From Marisediminicola sp040546025 (lineage in GTDB: Bacteria > Actinomycetota > Actinomycetes > Actinomycetales > Microbacteriaceae): a stretch of DNA of 64,000 nt. Below, piece by piece: positions 8,531-16,771 of the stretch. Under the pieces are notes generated by a model. That model was not told where the DNA came from. It saw nothing but the letters and a program-made list of their open reading frames with translations, and searched no databases. Made by a program: the position numbers and the translations under genes. Numbering within the stretch: the first letter of the stretch is position 1; the number at the start of each line of letters is the position of its first letter. The stretch covers positions 1 through 64,000 of the forward strand of contig NZ_JBEPNA010000012.1 in assembly GCF_040546025.1 (NCBI RefSeq), written 5' to 3'.

Positions 8531-8919
8531 ATCGATTCCGCGGCCGCCTCCGGCAGGCGCGCGGGCAGGCCCACGAGCACCACTCCCCCGTCGATCCGCA
8601 CCGGGTAGGAGTCGAGGGCGAGGTCGGTCGAGGTGAAGCACTCGCCCGTGGCAAGGTCGTACACCTGCTTGTGCAGCGGCGACGCGATGGTCGGCCTGTC
8701 TCCCCGTGACCCGACGATGCCGCGGGACATCACGAACGAGCCCGTCGCCGGATCGCGGTTCGTGACGGCGTAGAGGCGGCCGTCGGGAACGAGGAACAGG
8801 GCGACCTGCACCCCGTCGATCAAGGCGGCCTCACCCCACAGCGGTTCGATCGCGTCGAGGTCACAGACGCGCTCCCAGCGCAGCGCCGCGGTGACGGAGG
8901 GGAAAACAGCTATCGACAC
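8527..8919 (-). CDS. nirD: Nitrite reductase (NADH) small subunit NirD
   Basis: A 130-residue Rieske-fold protein, partner of the NirB large subunit. It has the NirD pattern LFLVPDGRLYAVTNRDPATGS and SPLHKQVYDLATGECF. The segment aligned with the second Rieske ligand pair keeps only the His; the ligand cysteines are missing, as is usual in NirD, so it should bind no cluster. Unusually it is not downstream of nirB but divergent from it, forming a two-gene operon with cbiX. Its promoter at 8959-9012 has the same half-site and -10 layout as narK and nirB, which would keep the two subunits co-regulated despite opposite directions. Confidence 0.9.
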   Translation of the reverse strand: MSIAVFPSVTAALRWERVCDLDAIEPLWGEAALIDGVQVALFLVPDGRLYAVTNRDPATGSFVMSRGIVGSRGDRPTIASPLHKQVYDLATGECFTSTDLALDSYPVRIDGGVVLVGLPARLPEAAAESM

Positions 8920-8958
8920 GGGATCACCTGGCCTTCCTGGGTCGGGGTGGCCATGCCC

Positions 8959-9012
8959 ACGCTAGGAGGCGCAAATTTCAGGCATGGACCTGCCGCGTGA
9001 CAATCGAGTAAC
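8959..9012 (-). promoter_or_regulatory. nirD promoter with GlnR/NnaR-type operator
   Basis: On the minus strand, GTTAC (9012-9008) and GTCAC (9001-8997) are 11 bp apart, followed 22 bp on by GAAAT (8979-8975), then 10 bases, then TAGCGT (8964-8959). This repeats the narK arrangement, including the weak third position and the same -10 hexamer. Transcription would start near 8952, about 33 bases before the nirD start. Confidence 0.62.
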
Positions 9013-9040
9013 AAAGACCTCTCACGGCGCCCTCGTCGCC

Positions 9041-9104
9041 GTGACCGCTCTGTCACACATTGTTACGTCAGCGCAACGGGCGGGAAACGCGCCGTTTCTA
9101 GGCT
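9041..9104 (+). promoter_or_regulatory. nirB promoter with GlnR/NnaR-type operator ladder
   Basis: Half-sites GTTAC (9062-9066), GCAAC (9073-9077) and GAAAC (9084-9088) follow an 11-bp grid. TAGGCT (9099-9104) lies exactly 10 bases after GAAAC and is the probable -10 box. An upstream pair GTGAC (9041-9045) and GTCAC (9052-9056) is also 11 bp apart but one base out of phase with the rest. No good -35 hexamer is seen, as expected for an activator-dependent promoter. Confidence 0.7.
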
Positions 9105-9137
9105 GGGCCGATACCGACTCGGAAGGCACGCCACACC

Positions 9138-11807
9138 ATGGACCAGTCCGATCTCTCCGGCGCCGCTGCCACCACACGCGACGTGATCGTCATCGGTGGC
9201 GGGCCTGCGGCGCACCGCTTCGCCGAGGCGATGCATGCCCGCGGGAGCCAGGCATCCGGCTCCCCCACGACATCGATCACTGTCATCGGCGAGGAGGCGC
9301 ACCTGCCCTACGACCGCGTCGCCCTCTCGCGCCGCCTCGTCGACACCGAGGACCTGACCCTGGGCGACGTGAGCCTGTGGCAATCCCCCGGGGTCGACTT
9401 CGTCGGCGGCCATCGCGTCGACAGCATCGCCCCGGCCGCCCGCACGGTGACCCTCGCGGACGGCACCACGATCCGCTACGACGACCTCGTCATCGCGACC
9501 GGATCGTCGGCGACGGTGCCGGCAATCCCCGGCGCCGAGTCGGGCTACGTCTACCGCACCATCGACGACGTCGACTTCCTCGTCGGCGAGGTGGCGAGGC
9601 TCGCCGCGAAGCTCCGGCGGCCGGCCAACGTTGTCGTTGTCGGCGGCGGCCTGCTCGGTCTGGAGGCCGCCGGCGGGCTCCAGCGGCTGGGCGCGCGGTC
9701 CACCATCGTGCACTCGGGCCGCTGGCTCATGTCGGCGCAGCTCGACGAGGGCGCCGGCCAGGCCCTCGGCCGCCTGATCCAGGCGCAGGGAATCACGCTG
9801 GCCCTCGGCAATCGGCCGTCGGAGGTGCTCCTCTCCGACTCCGGCCGCGTGCTCGGCGTCACCCTCACCGATGGGCGGCACCTGAACGCCGACCTCGTCG
9901 TGTTCTCGATCGGCATCACCCCGCGGGACGAGCTGGCGCGTGCCGCTGGCCTCGACCTCGGCCCGCGCGGCGGGATCGCCATTGGTGAGGACTGCTCGAG
10001 CTCGCATCCCGGCATCTGGGCGATCGGCGAAGTCGCGAGCGTCGACGGCACCTGCGTCGGCCTCGTGGCCCCGGCGAACGCGATGGCCGAGGTCGTCGCC
10101 GACCGCCTGCACGGTGGCACCGCACTGTTCCCCGGCATCGACGACGCGACCAAGCTCAAACTCTCCGGAGTCGAGGTCGCGAGCTTCGGCGACGCGCTCG
10201 CGAAAACCGAGCACGCACTCGAGGTCGTCTACGCCGACCCGGCCCGCGGCCTCTACCAGAAGATCGTCGTCACCGACGATGCGAAGACCCTGCTCGGCGG
10301 CATCTTCGTCGGCGACGCGTCGCCCTACTCGGCGCTCCGCCCGCTGCTCGGCAGGGAGCTGCCGGCCGAACCCGGCGCCTACCTCTCCGCGGCCGGAGCT
10401 GAGGCGCCCGCCGGCTCCGAGCTGCCCGACGACGTGCAACTGTGTTCCTGCAACAACGTCTCCGTTGGCGCCGTGCGCGAAGCCGTCAGGGGCGATCACG
10501 GCGAGGCGTGCACCGAACTCGGCCCGCTCAAGGCCTGCACCCGCGCCGGCACCCAGTGCGGCTCGTGCGTGCCGCTCGTCAAGAAGATCCTCGAGACGGA
10601 GCTGACCAAGGCCGGCGTCGAGGTGTCCCGGGCGCTGTGCGAGCACTTTTCGCTCAGCCGCAGCGAGCTGTTCGAGTCGGTCCGCATACTCGGACTCTCC
10701 TCCTCGGAGCAGATCATCGAGCGCTTCGGGCAGGGGCTCGGCTGCGACGTCTGCAAGCCCGTCATGGCCTCGATCCTCGCCACCCAGAACGCCGGCTACA
10801 TCCTCGACTCCGGCCGCGGCGCCCTCCAGGACACCAACGACCGGGCCCTCGCGAACATGCAGAAGGACGGCACCTACTCGGTCGTCCCCCGCATCCCCGG
10901 CGGCGAGATCACCCCGGCGAAGCTCAAGGTCATCGCCGAAGTCGCCGCCGACTTCGGGCTGTACACGAAGATCACCGGCGGACAGCGGATCGACCTGTTC
11001 GGGGCACGCCTCGAGCAGCTCCCCGACATCTGGCGCATCCTGGTCGACGCGGGCTTCGAGTCCGGGCAGGCCTACGGCAAGAGCCTGCGCACGGTGAAGA
11101 GCTGCGTCGGATCGACCTGGTGCCGGTTCGGTGTTCAGGATGCCGTCGCGATGGCCATCCAGCTCGAGCTGCGCTACCGGGGCCTGCGCGCACCGCACAA
11201 GTTCAAGCTCGGGGTCTCCGGCTGCGCCAGGGAGTGCGCCGAGGCCCGCGGCAAGGACATTGGCATCATCGCCACCGAGCAGGGCTGGAATCTCTACGTC
11301 GGCGGCAACGGCGGCTACCAGCCGGTTCACGCCCAGCTGCTCGCCCAGGACCTCGACGACGATACCCTCATCAGCTACATCGACCGCTACCTGATGTACT
11401 ACATCCGCACCGGCGACCGGCTGCAGCGCACCGCGCGCTGGCAGGAGGAACTCGAGGGCGGGATCGACCACGTGCGCGACGTCGTCTGCAACGACTCGCT
11501 CGGGATCGCCGACGAGCTCGAGACCGCCATGGCGGCGCATGTCGACAACTACGAGGACGAGTGGGCCGCGACGCTCAAGGACCCGGAGCGGCTGCGTCGG
11601 TTCCGGTCATTCGTCAACGCGCCCGACACCGCCGACCCGGCCCTCGTGCAGGTCATCGAGCGGGACCAGCCCCGGCCCGCCTGGCCCAACGAGCGGGATT
11701 CAGACGACGAGGCGCCCGCCCGCACCGGTCCGGTGTCGCTGTCGGGCCCGACGATCCCTCTCCGACCGGCACTCCGGCAGAACTCCACCACACGAACGGC
11801 GCAGTGA
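9138..11807 (+). CDS. nirB: Nitrite reductase (NAD(P)H) large subunit NirB
   Basis: Reduces nitrite to ammonium with six electrons from NAD(P)H. The 889 residues hold, in order, an FAD domain (VIVIGGGPAAHRFAE near residue 16), an NAD domain (VVVVGGGLLGLEAAGG near 170), a BFD [2Fe-2S] domain with CSCNNVSVG near residue 436 and CGSC, a nitrite/sulfite reductase ferredoxin-like half-domain, and the sirohaem/[4Fe-4S] domain with CVGSTWC (C-x5-C, near 656) and GCARECAE (C-x3-C, near 696). All four cluster cysteines are present. ATG 9138 has GGAAGG upstream. It heads the operon nirB-cobA-nnaR; nirD is transcribed divergently. Confidence 0.95.
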   Translation: MDQSDLSGAAATTRDVIVIGGGPAAHRFAEAMHARGSQASGSPTTSITVIGEEAHLPYDRVALSRRLVDTEDLTLGDVSLWQSPGVDFVGGHRVDSIAPAARTVTLADGTTIRYDDLVIATGSSATVPAIPGAESGYVYRTIDDVDFLVGEVARLAAKLRRPANVVVVGGGLLGLEAAGGLQRLGARSTIVHSGRWLMSAQLDEGAGQALGRLIQAQGITLALGNRPSEVLLSDSGRVLGVTLTDGRHLNADLVVFSIGITPRDELARAAGLDLGPRGGIAIGEDCSSSHPGIWAIGEVASVDGTCVGLVAPANAMAEVVADRLHGGTALFPGIDDATKLKLSGVEVASFGDALAKTEHALEVVYADPARGLYQKIVVTDDAKTLLGGIFVGDASPYSALRPLLGRELPAEPGAYLSAAGAEAPAGSELPDDVQLCSCNNVSVGAVREAVRGDHGEACTELGPLKACTRAGTQCGSCVPLVKKILETELTKAGVEVSRALCEHFSLSRSELFESVRILGLSSSEQIIERFGQGLGCDVCKPVMASILATQNAGYILDSGRGALQDTNDRALANMQKDGTYSVVPRIPGGEITPAKLKVIAEVAADFGLYTKITGGQRIDLFGARLEQLPDIWRILVDAGFESGQAYGKSLRTVKSCVGSTWCRFGVQDAVAMAIQLELRYRGLRAPHKFKLGVSGCARECAEARGKDIGIIATEQGWNLYVGGNGGYQPVHAQLLAQDLDDDTLISYIDRYLMYYIRTGDRLQRTARWQEELEGGIDHVRDVVCNDSLGIADELETAMAAHVDNYEDEWAATLKDPERLRRFRSFVNAPDTADPALVQVIERDQPRPAWPNERDSDDEAPARTGPVSLSGPTIPLRPALRQNSTTRTAQ

Positions 11808-11808
11808 C

Positions 11809-12894
11809 ATGGACCTGAATCTCGACCTCTCCGGCCGCCGCGTGCTCGTCGCGGGCGGCGCCCGGCCCGCCCGCCGCACGATCGCGAGGTGCCTTGCCGC
11901 GGGTGCCGCCGTCTTCCTCGTCTCGGACACCTTCGACGTTCTGCCGACCGGGGTCGACCGGGTGCTGCTGCCCACGACCCGCTCCGGCTGGAGCGACCTG
12001 GTCGGCGCGGTCGACCTCGTGATCGCGGTCGACCCCGTCGAGGCGATCGACTCGGCCGTCTCGCGCGCCGCGCGGCAGCGCCGCGTCTGGCTCACACGCG
12101 AGCAGCCGGCATCCGTCTCCGCGACCGGCCGGGTCACGCTCGTCGGCGGCGGCCCCGGCGACGACGGCCTCCTCACCGTCGCCGCGATGAGTGCCCTGCG
12201 CGGCGCGGACGTGGTGCTCTACGACCTCCTCGGGCCGCGCGACCGGCTCGAGGAGTGGGCGCCGGGCGCCACCCACGTCAATGTGGGCAAGACCCCGGGC
12301 CACCACGCTGTTCCGCAGCGCGAGATCGAGCGGATGCTCGTCGAGCACGCGCTCGCCGGCCGCACCGTCGTGCGCCTCAAGGGCGGCGACCCCTTCGTCT
12401 TCGGGCGCGGCGGCGAGGAGGTCATCGCCTGCCGCGACGCGGGAGTCAGCGTGAGCGTCGTCCCGGGCGTCACGAGCGCGATCTCTGTTCCGGGCACCGC
12501 AGGCATCCCGGTGACGCACCGCGAACTCAGCCGCCTGTTCACGGTCGTCTCCGGCCACGCCCCCCTGAGCGACGACGAGCTCGGCCACCTCGCTGGCCTC
12601 GGTGGAACCGTCGTCGTGCTCATGGGCGTCGCCACCCTCCCCCACCTCGCGGCGGGACTGATGCGCCGGGGGCTCTCCCCCGACACACCCGTCGCCCTCA
12701 TCGAGCGAGGTTTCTCCGCGAGCCAGCGCACCACGATCGCGACCCTCGCCGGCATCGTGAGGGTGGCGCAGCAGACGGGGGCGAGGTCACCGGCCGTCAT
12801 CGTCATCGGGGAGGTCGTACGATTGGCCGGAAGCAGTGACGCCGAGGCCGCCCGGTTGCTGCACGACACAGTCTCCCTCGCGTCATCCGCATGA
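11809..12894 (+). CDS. cobA: Uroporphyrinogen-III C-methyltransferase with short N-terminal Rossmann domain
   Basis: Makes precorrin-2 from uroporphyrinogen III with two SAM-dependent methylations, the entry to sirohaem. Residues about 105-350 are the methyltransferase, with VTLVGGGPGDDGLLT at its start, VVLYDLL, GKTPGHH, VVRLKGGDPFVFGRGGEE and VPGVTSA. The first 105 residues resemble the NAD-binding part of precorrin-2 dehydrogenase (VLVAGGARPARRTIARC and LVIAVD), but the dimerisation part found in CysG or SirC is absent. Whether this stub still oxidises precorrin-2 is unknown. It begins one base after the nirB stop and overlaps the next gene in ATGA. The longer upstream open frame is a shadow of nirB. 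Confidence 0.9.
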   Translation: MDLNLDLSGRRVLVAGGARPARRTIARCLAAGAAVFLVSDTFDVLPTGVDRVLLPTTRSGWSDLVGAVDLVIAVDPVEAIDSAVSRAARQRRVWLTREQPASVSATGRVTLVGGGPGDDGLLTVAAMSALRGADVVLYDLLGPRDRLEEWAPGATHVNVGKTPGHHAVPQREIERMLVEHALAGRTVVRLKGGDPFVFGRGGEEVIACRDAGVSVSVVPGVTSAISVPGTAGIPVTHRELSRLFTVVSGHAPLSDDELGHLAGLGGTVVVLMGVATLPHLAAGLMRRGLSPDTPVALIERGFSASQRTTIATLAGIVRVAQQTGARSPAVIVIGEVVRLAGSSDAEAARLLHDTVSLASSA

Positions 12895-14105
12895 CCATGA
12901 CGCGCGAACCCCGGCAGGTTCGGCACCGTGAGGGAGGCCCCGTGACCGGCACACGTTCCGACGCTAACGACGCCGCCGGCGCGTCGACAGATGCCGCGCT
13001 GCCCGGGTTCCGGCCGGACCAGCTCGCCGGATTCCGGATCGGCGTCACCTCGGACCGCCGCTCGGAAGACCTCATCGCCGCGTTCGAGCGGCGCAGCGCC
13101 GAGGTGCTTCACGCCCCCGCCATCCGCATCGCCCCCGCGGACGACGACGCCCTCGTCACCCACGACACGCACGCCATCATCCTCGCGAGGCCCGATGTGC
13201 TGCTGGCGACGACGTCGTATGGGATCCGTCGTTGGTTCGAGGCCGCGGACGCCGCAGGTGTCGGCTTCGAGCTGACCTCGACCCTGGAGAACACGCGGAT
13301 CCTCGTGCGCGGACCGAAGGCGAGAGGCGCAATCCGCGCCGCCGGACTGGACGACTCGGGGATGAGCGACGAGGAGACGACCGCCTCCCTCGTCGACCGC
13401 GTGATCGCGGAGGGGGCTGAGGGGCTGACGGTCGCGGTGCAGATGCACGGATTCACCGACGAGGCCCAGCTCGACCGGCTGCGCGCCGCGGGCTCCACCG
13501 TACTGAGCGTCGCGCCGTACCGGTGGCTCCTGCCCAGCGATGCCGCCCCCGTCGTCAAGCTCATCGAGGCCATCTGCGCCGGATCGGTAGACGCCGTCAC
13601 CTTCACGAGCGCGCCAGCGGTCGATGCTCTGTTCGCCGCCGCCGACAGCGTCGGGAGGCTCGAGGACGTGCTCGATGCGTTTGCCGATACCGTCGTCGCG
13701 GCCGCCGTCGGCCATGTGACGGCCGCGCCCCTCGTCGCCGCGGGCATCGCTCCACTCATTCCCGAGCGCTATCGGATGGGCGCCCTCATCCGTCTCGTCT
13801 GCGAACACCTCTCCGAAAGGCGGGTCGTGCGCCTGGAGTCCGCCCATGGGCTCGTCGAGCTGCGCGGGCGACTCATCTCGATCGGCGGCGCCCAGGGCAC
13901 CCTTGCGCCGACCTCGCTGACCCTCGCACGCACCCTTCTGGCGGCGCGCGGCGGCGTCGTCTCCCGGCGTGACCTCACCGACGCGCTCCCCGACCCGCTC
14001 GACGACCACGCGGTCGACGTGGCGATCAGCCGGCTGCGCCAGGCGCTGCCGGTCCCCGCACTCGTCGCGACGGTGATCAAGCGCGGCTACCGCATCGACG
14101 TGTAG
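12891..14105 (+). CDS. nnaR: HemD-like transcriptional regulator with winged helix (NnaR-like)
   Basis: A 404-residue fusion: residues about 40-300 have a uroporphyrinogen-III synthase (HemD) fold, with VTSDRRSEDLI, TSYGIRRWFEA and AVTFTSAPAV; residues about 310-404 form an OmpR/PhoB-type winged helix ending VISRLRQAL-like then VIKRGYRIDV. This is the domain order of NnaR (Rv0260c in M. tuberculosis), a nitrate/nitrite regulator that acts with GlnR in Streptomyces and mycobacteria. Its place as third gene of the nirB operon fits. A purely enzymatic HemD role is possible but the DNA-binding domain argues against it. The start overlaps the cobA stop (ATGA); ATG 12897 and GTG 12942 are alternatives. 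Confidence 0.85.
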   Translation: MTMTREPRQVRHREGGPVTGTRSDANDAAGASTDAALPGFRPDQLAGFRIGVTSDRRSEDLIAAFERRSAEVLHAPAIRIAPADDDALVTHDTHAIILARPDVLLATTSYGIRRWFEAADAAGVGFELTSTLENTRILVRGPKARGAIRAAGLDDSGMSDEETTASLVDRVIAEGAEGLTVAVQMHGFTDEAQLDRLRAAGSTVLSVAPYRWLLPSDAAPVVKLIEAICAGSVDAVTFTSAPAVDALFAAADSVGRLEDVLDAFADTVVAAAVGHVTAAPLVAAGIAPLIPERYRMGALIRLVCEHLSERRVVRLESAHGLVELRGRLISIGGAQGTLAPTSLTLARTLLAARGGVVSRRDLTDALPDPLDDHAVDVAISRLRQALPVPALVATVIKRGYRIDV

Positions 14106-14111
14106 CGGCGC

Positions 14112-15170
14112 CTACGCGTCGCGCCCGGTGACCGCGACCCACGCGTCGAGCTTGGCGATCGCCGCGCCCGAGTCAATCGCCTCCTCGGCCGTCACGAGCG
14201 CGGCACGGAAGCGGTCGAGCAGGGGCAGCTGCGCCTGCTGATGGTCGGCCGCGAGCGAGAACGAGACGATCCCGGCGGCGGCGTTGAGCAGCACGATGTC
14301 GCGGACCGCGCCGGTCTCCCCCGCAAGGGTGGCCCGTGCTACGCCCGCGTTGTGCGCGGCGTCTCCCCCGACGAGATCGGCCATTTTCGACCGGCGGATG
14401 CCGAGGTCGAGCGGATCGAGATCGTGCTCGGTCACGGCCCCCCGGGAGACCTCCCAGATGTGGCTGTGACCGGTCGTCGTCAGTTCGTCGAGCCCGTCGT
14501 CGCCGCGGAAGACGAGCGCCGTCGCGCCCCGCGTCTGGAACACGCCGACGATGAGCGGCACCTTCTCGGCGTTCGCAACGCCGACCGCGGAAGCCTCCGG
14601 CCGCGCCGGGTTGCAGAGCGGGCCCAGGAAATTGAAGACCGTGGGGATCCCGAGCTCGCGGCGGGTGGGGCCGGCGTGCCGGAACCCGGGGTGGAACAGC
14701 GCGGCGTACGCGAAGGTGATACCCGTCTCGCCGAGCACCTCAGCGACACGCGCGGGCGACAGGTCCAGATTGAGCCCGAGTGCGCCCAGCACATCGGAGG
14801 ATCCGGATGCCGAACTGGCCGCCCGATTGCCGTGCTTGACCACCGGGATCCCCGATGCCGCAGCCACGACGGAGGCCATGGTCGATACGTTCACCGTGCC
14901 GAACCGATCACCGCCGGTGCCCACGATGTCGAGTGCCATCGGGTCGACCTCGAGCGGAACGGCGTTGGCGAGGATGGCGTCACGAAAGCCGACGATCTCG
15001 TCGACGGTCTCGCCCTTCGCCCTCAGGGCGACAAGAAAAGCGGCGAGCGTCGCGGGCGACGCGGAGCCCGCCATCACTTCCTGCATGGCCCATGAGGCTT
15101 CGCTGATAGACAAGTGCTCGCCCTCTAGGAGCGCACTGAGCAAAGCGGGCCAGGTGGTCTCGGAAAGCAT
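14112..15170 (-). CDS. trpD: Anthranilate phosphoribosyltransferase TrpD
   Basis: Joins anthranilate and phosphoribosyl pyrophosphate in tryptophan synthesis. The 352-residue protein has the diagnostic GTGGDRFGTVNVST loop (PRPP binding), VKHGNRAASSASGS, and HPGFRHAGPTRRELGIPTVFN. ATG 15170 is chosen because the family starts here; the same frame stays open far upstream but runs antisense through ctaE. TAGGAT lies seven bases before the ATG and could be either a -10 box of a nearly leaderless transcript or part of a weak ribosome site. It stands alone, away from other trp genes, convergent with nnaR by a 6-base gap and divergent from ctaE. Confidence 0.95.
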   Translation of the reverse strand: MLSETTWPALLSALLEGEHLSISEASWAMQEVMAGSASPATLAAFLVALRAKGETVDEIVGFRDAILANAVPLEVDPMALDIVGTGGDRFGTVNVSTMASVVAAASGIPVVKHGNRAASSASGSSDVLGALGLNLDLSPARVAEVLGETGITFAYAALFHPGFRHAGPTRRELGIPTVFNFLGPLCNPARPEASAVGVANAEKVPLIVGVFQTRGATALVFRGDDGLDELTTTGHSHIWEVSRGAVTEHDLDPLDLGIRRSKMADLVGGDAAHNAGVARATLAGETGAVRDIVLLNAAAGIVSFSLAADHQQAQLPLLDRFRAALVTAEEAIDSGAAIAKLDAWVAVTGRDA

Positions 15171-15236
15171 GACTGCGATCCTAGCTTTTCCCTGCAACTG
15201 TCCAGCGGAATGACAAAAGCGTCCCTCGATATCGGA

Positions 15237-15242
15237 CATAAT
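15237..15242 (+). promoter_or_regulatory. Probable -10 box of ctaE (leaderless)
   Basis: CATAAT ends seven positions before the GTG at 15249, placing the predicted transcription start on the first base of that codon. The purine run GGGGAG between them is too close to act as a ribosome site. This argues for the GTG rather than ATG 15210, which lies upstream of the -10 box. Confidence 0.5.
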
Positions 15243-15248
15243 GGGGAG

Positions 15249-15878
15249 GTGTCCACAACTTCTCTCTCTCGCTCTGTCGGGGCTCCAGTCGTCAATCGCC
15301 CCAGCGTTGTCGCGGTGGGCACAATCGTCTGGCTCGGCAGTGAAGTCATGTTCTTCGCCGGCCTGTTCGCGATCTACTTCACTCTCCGCTCCACGTCGCC
15401 GGAGTTGTGGGAATCGGAGGCGGGGCTTCTCAACATCCCGTTCTCGCTGACCAACACGATCATCCTCGTCCTGTCCTCGGTGACCTGCCAGTTCGGCGTT
15501 TTCGCCGCCGAACGCCTGCAGCCCAGGGCCACCGGCTGGAAGATCTCCCAATGGGGAATGGTCGAGTGGTTCTTCCTCACCTACGCCATGGGGGCCGTGT
15601 TCGTCACCGGCCAGATCTACGAGTACGCGGTGCTCGTGAGCGAGGGTCTGTCGATCAGCACCAACTCCTACGGCTCCGCGTTCTACATCACGACCGGGTT
15701 CCATGGCGCTCACGTGATCGGAGGGCTCATCGCCTTCCTGATCGTGATCGGCACCGCGTTCAGCGTCAAGAACTTCGGTCACCGGGAAGCGACTCGCGCG
15801 ATCGTCGTTTCCTACTACTGGCACTTCGTCGACGTCGTCTGGATCGGGCTCTTCCTGGTCATCTACGTACTCAAATAG
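15249..15878 (+). CDS. ctaE: Cytochrome c oxidase subunit III CtaE
   Basis: Membrane subunit III of the aa3-type cytochrome c oxidase. The protein (209 residues from GTG 15249) has five or six hydrophobic helices and family segments WLGSEVMFFAGLFAIYF, TTGFHGAHVIGG and YYWHFVDVVWIGLF. The frame is open back to ATG 15210 (222 residues), which is the alternative start; the GTG is preferred because family members begin close to it and a CATAAT -10 box lies between the two. It is the first gene of ctaE-qcrC-qcrA-qcrB, coupling oxidase and bc1 synthesis as in the actinobacterial III2IV2 supercomplex. The other oxidase subunits are in the convergent ctaC operon. Confidence 0.93.
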   Translation: MSTTSLSRSVGAPVVNRPSVVAVGTIVWLGSEVMFFAGLFAIYFTLRSTSPELWESEAGLLNIPFSLTNTIILVLSSVTCQFGVFAAERLQPRATGWKISQWGMVEWFFLTYAMGAVFVTGQIYEYAVLVSEGLSISTNSYGSAFYITTGFHGAHVIGGLIAFLIVIGTAFSVKNFGHREATRAIVVSYYWHFVDVVWIGLFLVIYVLK

Positions 15879-15897
15879 GATCGGGAACCCGCACAGC

Positions 15898-16716
15898 ATG
15901 CGCACACTCTCCTCACCCGCACGAGGCAACTCGAACGGCCGCAAATCGGGCCGACGCCATCCCCTCGCGACTGTCGCCCTCATCCTCGTCGGGCTCCTGA
16001 CGACCGGTGGCGCCTACGCCATGTTCAGCTCCACCGCCTCAGCCGAGACGAACACGGCGGTGACGCAGACCATGGTCGACGAGGGCCAGAAACTCTTCGC
16101 CGCCAACTGCGCGACCTGCCACGGCCTCAGCGCCGCCGGCACCGAAGCGGGGCCGAGCCTCTACGGCGTCGGCGCGGCATCCGTGCAATTCCAGGTCGGC
16201 ACCGGCCGCATGCCCCTCGCGGCAAGCGGTCCCCAGGGCCAGAAAAAGCCACCGCAGTTCACCGAGGAGCAGACCCTCGCGATGGCGGCCTACGTGGCCT
16301 CGCTCGCGCCGGGACCGGAGATCCCCGAGGAGCGCTACCTGCAGGCCGACGGCGACGCCACCCTGGGTGCCGAGCTGTTCCGCGTCAACTGTGCGATGTG
16401 CCACAACGTCGCCGGAGCCGGCGGAGCGCTCACCGAGGGCAAGTACGCCCCGGCTCTGGGCGGCGTCCAACCGGTGCACGTGTACGAGGCCATGGTCACC
16501 GGCCCGCAGAACATGCCGGTGTTCAGCGACCTCAACCTGTCACCTCAGGAAAAGGCCGACATCATCACATATCTTCAGTATCTCGAGAACAATCCGTCTC
16601 CGGGCGGTGCAGACCTCGGAAGCCTCGGACCGGTTTCTGAAGGCCTCTTCATCTGGATCTTCGGGCTCGGCGCCCTCGTTGGCGTCACGATTTGGATCGC
16701 ATCGAAGGCCAACTAG
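15898..16716 (+). CDS. qcrC: Diheme cytochrome c subunit QcrC of the bc1 complex
   Basis: The cytochrome c subunit of the actinobacterial menaquinol-cytochrome c reductase. It carries two haem c motifs, CATCH (residues about 70-74) and CAMCH (about 165-169), with distal methionines in GRMPLA and QNMPVF. One N-terminal helix (about residues 24-45) and one C-terminal helix (about 248-268) anchor it, with the haem domains outside. The two-haem layout lets it pass electrons directly to the oxidase without a free cytochrome c, an actinobacterial trait. 272 residues, close to the family length. It lies 19 bases after ctaE and 55 before qcrA. Confidence 0.95.
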   Translation: MRTLSSPARGNSNGRKSGRRHPLATVALILVGLLTTGGAYAMFSSTASAETNTAVTQTMVDEGQKLFAANCATCHGLSAAGTEAGPSLYGVGAASVQFQVGTGRMPLAASGPQGQKKPPQFTEEQTLAMAAYVASLAPGPEIPEERYLQADGDATLGAELFRVNCAMCHNVAGAGGALTEGKYAPALGGVQPVHVYEAMVTGPQNMPVFSDLNLSPQEKADIITYLQYLENNPSPGGADLGSLGPVSEGLFIWIFGLGALVGVTIWIASKAN

Positions 16717-16771
16717 GCCGTTCCGCCCCCGCAACTCAACACCTACAGCGCAGCAATCGAAGGGGAAGACC

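Noticed and set aside
9063..11540. An 825-codon minus-strand open frame opposite nirB
   Set aside because: Same reason: antisense shadow of a gene with all catalytic motifs, no family match in its own translation.
11809..12894. A full CysG-type trifunctional sirohaem synthase
   Set aside because: The dimerisation and chelatase part of CysG is missing; a separate cbiX supplies the chelatase.
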